Of a stretch of DNA of 8,426 nt, positions 5,624-8,426 are shown one piece after another. The stretch lies in assembly GCA_903868375.1 (NCBI GenBank), contig CAIPVD010000369.1, positions 1-8,426 of the forward strand. The letters are read 5' to 3'. The stretch comes from an uncultured delta proteobacterium. GTDB taxonomy: Bacteria; UBA10199; GCA-002796325; 1-14-0-20-49-13. The stretch's first letter is position 1. Each line of letters opens with the position of its first letter. The notes under the pieces are model-generated. The model ran no database searches and was not told the origin of the DNA. It saw only the letters and a list, made by a program, of their open reading frames with translations. A program made the position numbers and the translations under genes.

Positions 5624-7715
5624 AGATCCGCTGCATACTTCTGTCCAGTATGTAAAGGGCGTTGGCCCGCATTTAGCGAGCATGCTTGCTAATCGTGGGA
5701 TCTATACCGTTTTTGACCTCATCAACCATTTTCCAGCGCGTTATATAGACCGGCGCAGGATCGATTCCATTCGCGATGCAAGCCCTGGCCCCGACCGCAC
5801 TATAATCGCTGAGGTCGTAACATCCGGCATCGGATATTTGGGAAAGAAACGTTCGAGAATATTCGAAGTGATCGCAAAAGACGAGACCGGCATTATCTCC
5901 GCAAAGTGGTTCCATTTTCATCCTAAATTCATGACGGGGCGTTTTAAGAAGGGCGCGCGCGTCCTTTTTGCCGGCGACATGACGGAATATAACGGCATCA
6001 AACAATTCGTTCATCCCGAAACGGAGGTTTTAGGCGATGAAGATTCTCCCGAACTCGGCGGAAAGCTGCTTCCAATCTACCCATCGACAGAAGGAATATC
6101 GCAGCGGATGTTCCGCAAAATAATAAGGAACGCCTGGGATAAATACTCACCCGAAATTCGAGATTCTTTTTCCGAAGATTTCATAAAGAAGAACAATTTG
6201 ATGGGGCTAAAAAGCGCAGCTGAATTTCTTCATATCCCGCCAAACGAGACGGACGTAGACCTGCTGAACTCATTTAGGTCGGCAGCTCACCGAACGATAA
6301 TTTTCACCGAGTTCTTTTTTTTGGAACTGGCGCTTGCGATGAAAAGGGCAAGGCTTGCGGCCGAAGACGGCATAAGCTTTAAGTTCGACCAAGCCATCCA
6401 TGAAAAGTTTTTGGCCGCCTTGCCGTTCACGTTGACCGACGCACAGTCGAAATCCATCTCGCAGATAATCGCCGACATGTCGAGGCCACACCCGATGCTT
6501 CGCCTTCTTCAGGGCGACGTTGGAAGCGGCAAGACGGTTGTAGGACTTGCATGCGCATTGCAGGCGGTCGCCAACGGTTATCAAACTGCGTTCATGGCGC
6601 CGACAGAGATCCTTGCGGAGCAACATTACAATACGATCTCGAAGCTGCTGGAGAATATGCGAATACCGTGCGCCCTTTTAACCGCAAGCATTAAGGGCGG
6701 CTTAAGAGAAAGTATTTATAAAGGCGTGAAGGACGGCTCGATTCCTATCCTAATAGGAACGCACGCCGTCATTCAGGAAGATGTTTCATTTGCAAAGTTG
6801 GGCCTGGCTATAATCGACGAACAGCACCGCTTTGGCGTCTTGCAACGTCAGGCACTGCAAAAGAAGGGGACGAATCCAGATATCCTAGTAATGACCGCAA
6901 CGCCCATTCCGCGTACGCTTGCTATGACACTTTACGGCGATCTGGAGGTTTCCATCCTCGACCAATTGCCGGCGGGGAGAAAACCCATCGTAACCAAGAT
7001 ATACCGCGATAAGGACCGCGAAAAACTCTATCATGGAATGAGTATAGAGCTGGAAAAGGGGCATCAGGCATATCTTGTTTATCCGCTGATAGAAGAGAGC
7101 GAAAAAGTCGATCTGAAGAACGCGACAGAAATGGCCGAACAATTGAAGCTAGTCTTTTCGCCGAAATATAGAGTGGAACTGCTGCATGGCCGCATGAAGT
7201 CGGACGAAAAAGAAACCATCATGCGAGATTTCAAAGAAGGGCGCGTCAATATCTTAGCCGCAACATCCGTGGTTGAAGTTGGCGTTGACGTTCCGAACGC
7301 TACCGTAATGGTCATAGAACATGCCGAACGATTCGGTCTGTCGCAACTTCACCAGCTACGAGGCCGCGTTGGGCGCGGAAACGACCAATCTTTCTGTATC
7401 TTAATGTGCGGAGCGCCGCCTAGCGAAGAAGGCCGCTTAAGATTGAATATTATGGTTGAAACTGGTGATGGCTTTAGGATAGCTGAAGAGGATCTGGCGA
7501 TACGTGGCCCCGGAGAATTTCTGGGCACCAGGCAATCTGGGCTGCCGGAGTTCAAGTTGGCGGATTTAATGAGGGACAGCGGGATATTGCAAATCGCAAG
7601 GCAAACTGCATTCGAGATCGTAACCGAAGATCCGCGGCTCGAACTGCCTAAGAACCGGCGTTTTGCCGAAGAGATAAAACAGAAAGGGCGCCTTGAGCTA
7701 AGTAAGGTGGCGTAA
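5598..7715 (+). CDS. recG: ATP-dependent DNA helicase RecG
   Basis: RecG is a double-stranded DNA translocase that remodels stalled replication forks and branch-migrates Holliday junctions in the cytoplasm. With a GTG start at 5598 the product is 705 aa (E. coli RecG is 693). Using that numbering: an N-terminal YVKGVGPHLASMLANRGI helix-hairpin-like start and HFPARYIDRR; a wedge/OB-fold region (about 66-150); motif I LLQGDVGSGKT (Lys312); motif Ia MAPTEILAEQHY; motif II DEQH (407-410) followed by RFGVLQR; motif III MTATPIPRT; motif IV LLHGRM; motif V ATSVVEVGVDVPNA; motif VI QLHQLRGRVGRG; and the C-terminal GDGFRIAEEDLAIRGPGEFLGTRQSG translocation segment. All motifs are intact. In-frame ATGs at 5502 and 5538 lie deep in the upstream gene and lack spaced ribosome sites, so 5598 is preferred, though its own site is weak (GAAG 7 nt upstream). 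lipA follows after 3 nt. Confidence 0.96.
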   Translation: MSNLQYSNKDPLHTSVQYVKGVGPHLASMLANRGIYTVFDLINHFPARYIDRRRIDSIRDASPGPDRTIIAEVVTSGIGYLGKKRSRIFEVIAKDETGIISAKWFHFHPKFMTGRFKKGARVLFAGDMTEYNGIKQFVHPETEVLGDEDSPELGGKLLPIYPSTEGISQRMFRKIIRNAWDKYSPEIRDSFSEDFIKKNNLMGLKSAAEFLHIPPNETDVDLLNSFRSAAHRTIIFTEFFFLELALAMKRARLAAEDGISFKFDQAIHEKFLAALPFTLTDAQSKSISQIIADMSRPHPMLRLLQGDVGSGKTVVGLACALQAVANGYQTAFMAPTEILAEQHYNTISKLLENMRIPCALLTASIKGGLRESIYKGVKDGSIPILIGTHAVIQEDVSFAKLGLAIIDEQHRFGVLQRQALQKKGTNPDILVMTATPIPRTLAMTLYGDLEVSILDQLPAGRKPIVTKIYRDKDREKLYHGMSIELEKGHQAYLVYPLIEESEKVDLKNATEMAEQLKLVFSPKYRVELLHGRMKSDEKETIMRDFKEGRVNILAATSVVEVGVDVPNATVMVIEHAERFGLSQLHQLRGRVGRGNDQSFCILMCGAPPSEEGRLRLNIMVETGDGFRIAEEDLAIRGPGEFLGTRQSGLPEFKLADLMRDSGILQIARQTAFEIVTEDPRLELPKNRRFAEEIKQKGRLELSKVA

Positions 7716-7718
7716 ACA

Positions 7719-8426
7719 ATGAAACCTGTAAAAAAGGCTAGCGTTTCATCTTCCCAGATCCATGCGATCAAGGCAACACTTCGCAAACACGCGCTCCATA
7801 CGGTCTGCGAGGAGGCGCATTGCCCAAATCTCGGCGAATGTTTTTCTCGTGGAACTGCCACGTTCCTGATACTTGGCAACGTCTGCACAAGGCAATGCAA
7901 GTTCTGCAACGTTAAACATGAAAGCTCGGAGCTTAAGCTTGAAAGCCCGGATCTAAGCGAACCGGCTTCGGTCGCTAAAATGGTCGCGGAGTTAAAGCTA
8001 AAACATGTCGTCATTACATCTGTAACTCGCGACGATCTGCCAGATGAAGGAGCAAACCAATTTGCCAAAACCATTGGCCTTATCAAAGGAGTAACTATCG
8101 AGGTTTTGACGCCCGATTTTCATGCAAAACCAGATCTTATAGATATCGTCTGCCGTGCAGGTCCTAACATTTATAATCATAATGTTGAAACAGTGCGCCG
8201 GCTAACGCCTTTGGTCCGGTCGAATGCCGACTATGACCGTTCGCTAGAAGTTTTAAAGTATATCTCCAACAATCATCCAAATATTATCGTAAAATCTGGC
8301 ATTATGGTTGGGCTTGGAGAAAAACGTGAAGAAGTACTTGAAACATTAAAAGACCTCTATAACGCCGGTTGCAAGATAGTGACTATCGGCCAATATTTAG
8401 CCCCTAGCAAAAAAAACCTGCCGGTG
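7719..8426 (+). CDS. lipA: Lipoyl synthase LipA, 5' part (cut by right window edge)
   Basis: LipA is a radical-SAM enzyme that inserts two sulfur atoms into octanoyl groups on E2 or H-protein domains to make the lipoyl cofactor. The 236 visible residues include the auxiliary [4Fe-4S] ligands C30-x4-C35-x5-C41 (in VCEEAHCPNLGEC), then GTATFLILGNVC, and the radical-SAM ligands C56-x3-C60-x2-C63 (CTRQCKFC). VITSVTRDDLPDEGA, VLTPDF, NHNVETV, KSGIMVGLGE and GQYLAPSKKNLPV follow. The C-terminal part, including the Ser-containing RSSY-type motif, is outside the window. ATG 7719 has AAGGTGG (7704-7710) 8 nt upstream and starts 3 nt after the recG stop, so it is co-transcribed. The N-terminus is short: the lead before TVCEEA is only 27 residues and lacks the usual Trp of the KPxW motif. 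Confidence 0.95.
   Translation, partial: MKPVKKASVSSSQIHAIKATLRKHALHTVCEEAHCPNLGECFSRGTATFLILGNVCTRQCKFCNVKHESSELKLESPDLSEPASVAKMVAELKLKHVVITSVTRDDLPDEGANQFAKTIGLIKGVTIEVLTPDFHAKPDLIDIVCRAGPNIYNHNVETVRRLTPLVRSNADYDRSLEVLKYISNNHPNIIVKSGIMVGLGEKREEVLETLKDLYNAGCKIVTIGQYLAPSKKNLPV

Noticed and set aside
5634..5668. Two short hairpins after the ompA stop (CATACT/AGTATG and GGGC/GCCC) as a terminator or attenuator.
   Set aside because: They lie in conserved recG codons (VQYVKGVGPH), stems are only 4-6 bp, and no T-run follows.
7349..8086. Long minus-strand open frame (245 codons) across the recG end and lipA start.
   Set aside because: It is antisense to two strongly conserved genes, its translation is Ser/Arg-rich without any family pattern, and it lacks a plausible ribosome site.

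Overview
The window reads as a chromosomal stretch from a Gram-negative bacterium of moderate GC content. Evidence for this is an OmpA-family outer-membrane protein with a signal peptide, a full-length ComEC DNA-uptake channel, and housekeeping recG and lipA. A NifU-type (not IscU-type) iron-sulfur scaffold and the large non-OmpA barrel fused to an OmpA C-terminal domain would fit a deltaproteobacterium-like lineage. That placement is inference; there is no rRNA or marker-level evidence here. I see no mobile element, CRISPR array, tRNA or rRNA.

Left part, minus strand (1-716): a MerR-family regulator is followed after 9 bp by the 5' part of a NifU-like Fe-S scaffold gene that runs off the left edge. 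The merR stop codon is part of the nifU ribosome-binding site. A TTGACA promoter overlapping a 22-bp dyad lies directly in front of merR, as expected for an autoregulated MerR-type operon. The regulator has a CxxC-x8-CxxC tail, which suggests a metal or Fe-S input.

Middle, plus strand (917-4156): a palindrome-rich divergent spacer (679-916) leads into two unrecognised genes (127 and 219 aa) and then comEC. The second unknown gene overlaps comEC by 68 nt, so these three probably form one transcription unit ending in the DNA-uptake channel.

Right part, plus strand (4262-8426): after a 105-nt gap come an outer-membrane barrel protein with an OmpA-type peptidoglycan-binding domain, the branch-migration helicase RecG (26-nt overlap) and lipoyl synthase LipA (3-nt gap, cut by the right edge). 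The tight packing implies co-transcription although the functions (envelope, DNA repair, cofactor synthesis) are unrelated.

Most of the window is conserved housekeeping material. The parts that are not explained are the Cys-tailed MerR paired with NifU, the operator-like sequences between the divergent operons, and the two unknown genes in front of comEC. I found no convincing evidence of a novel multi-gene system such as a defence or secretion island.
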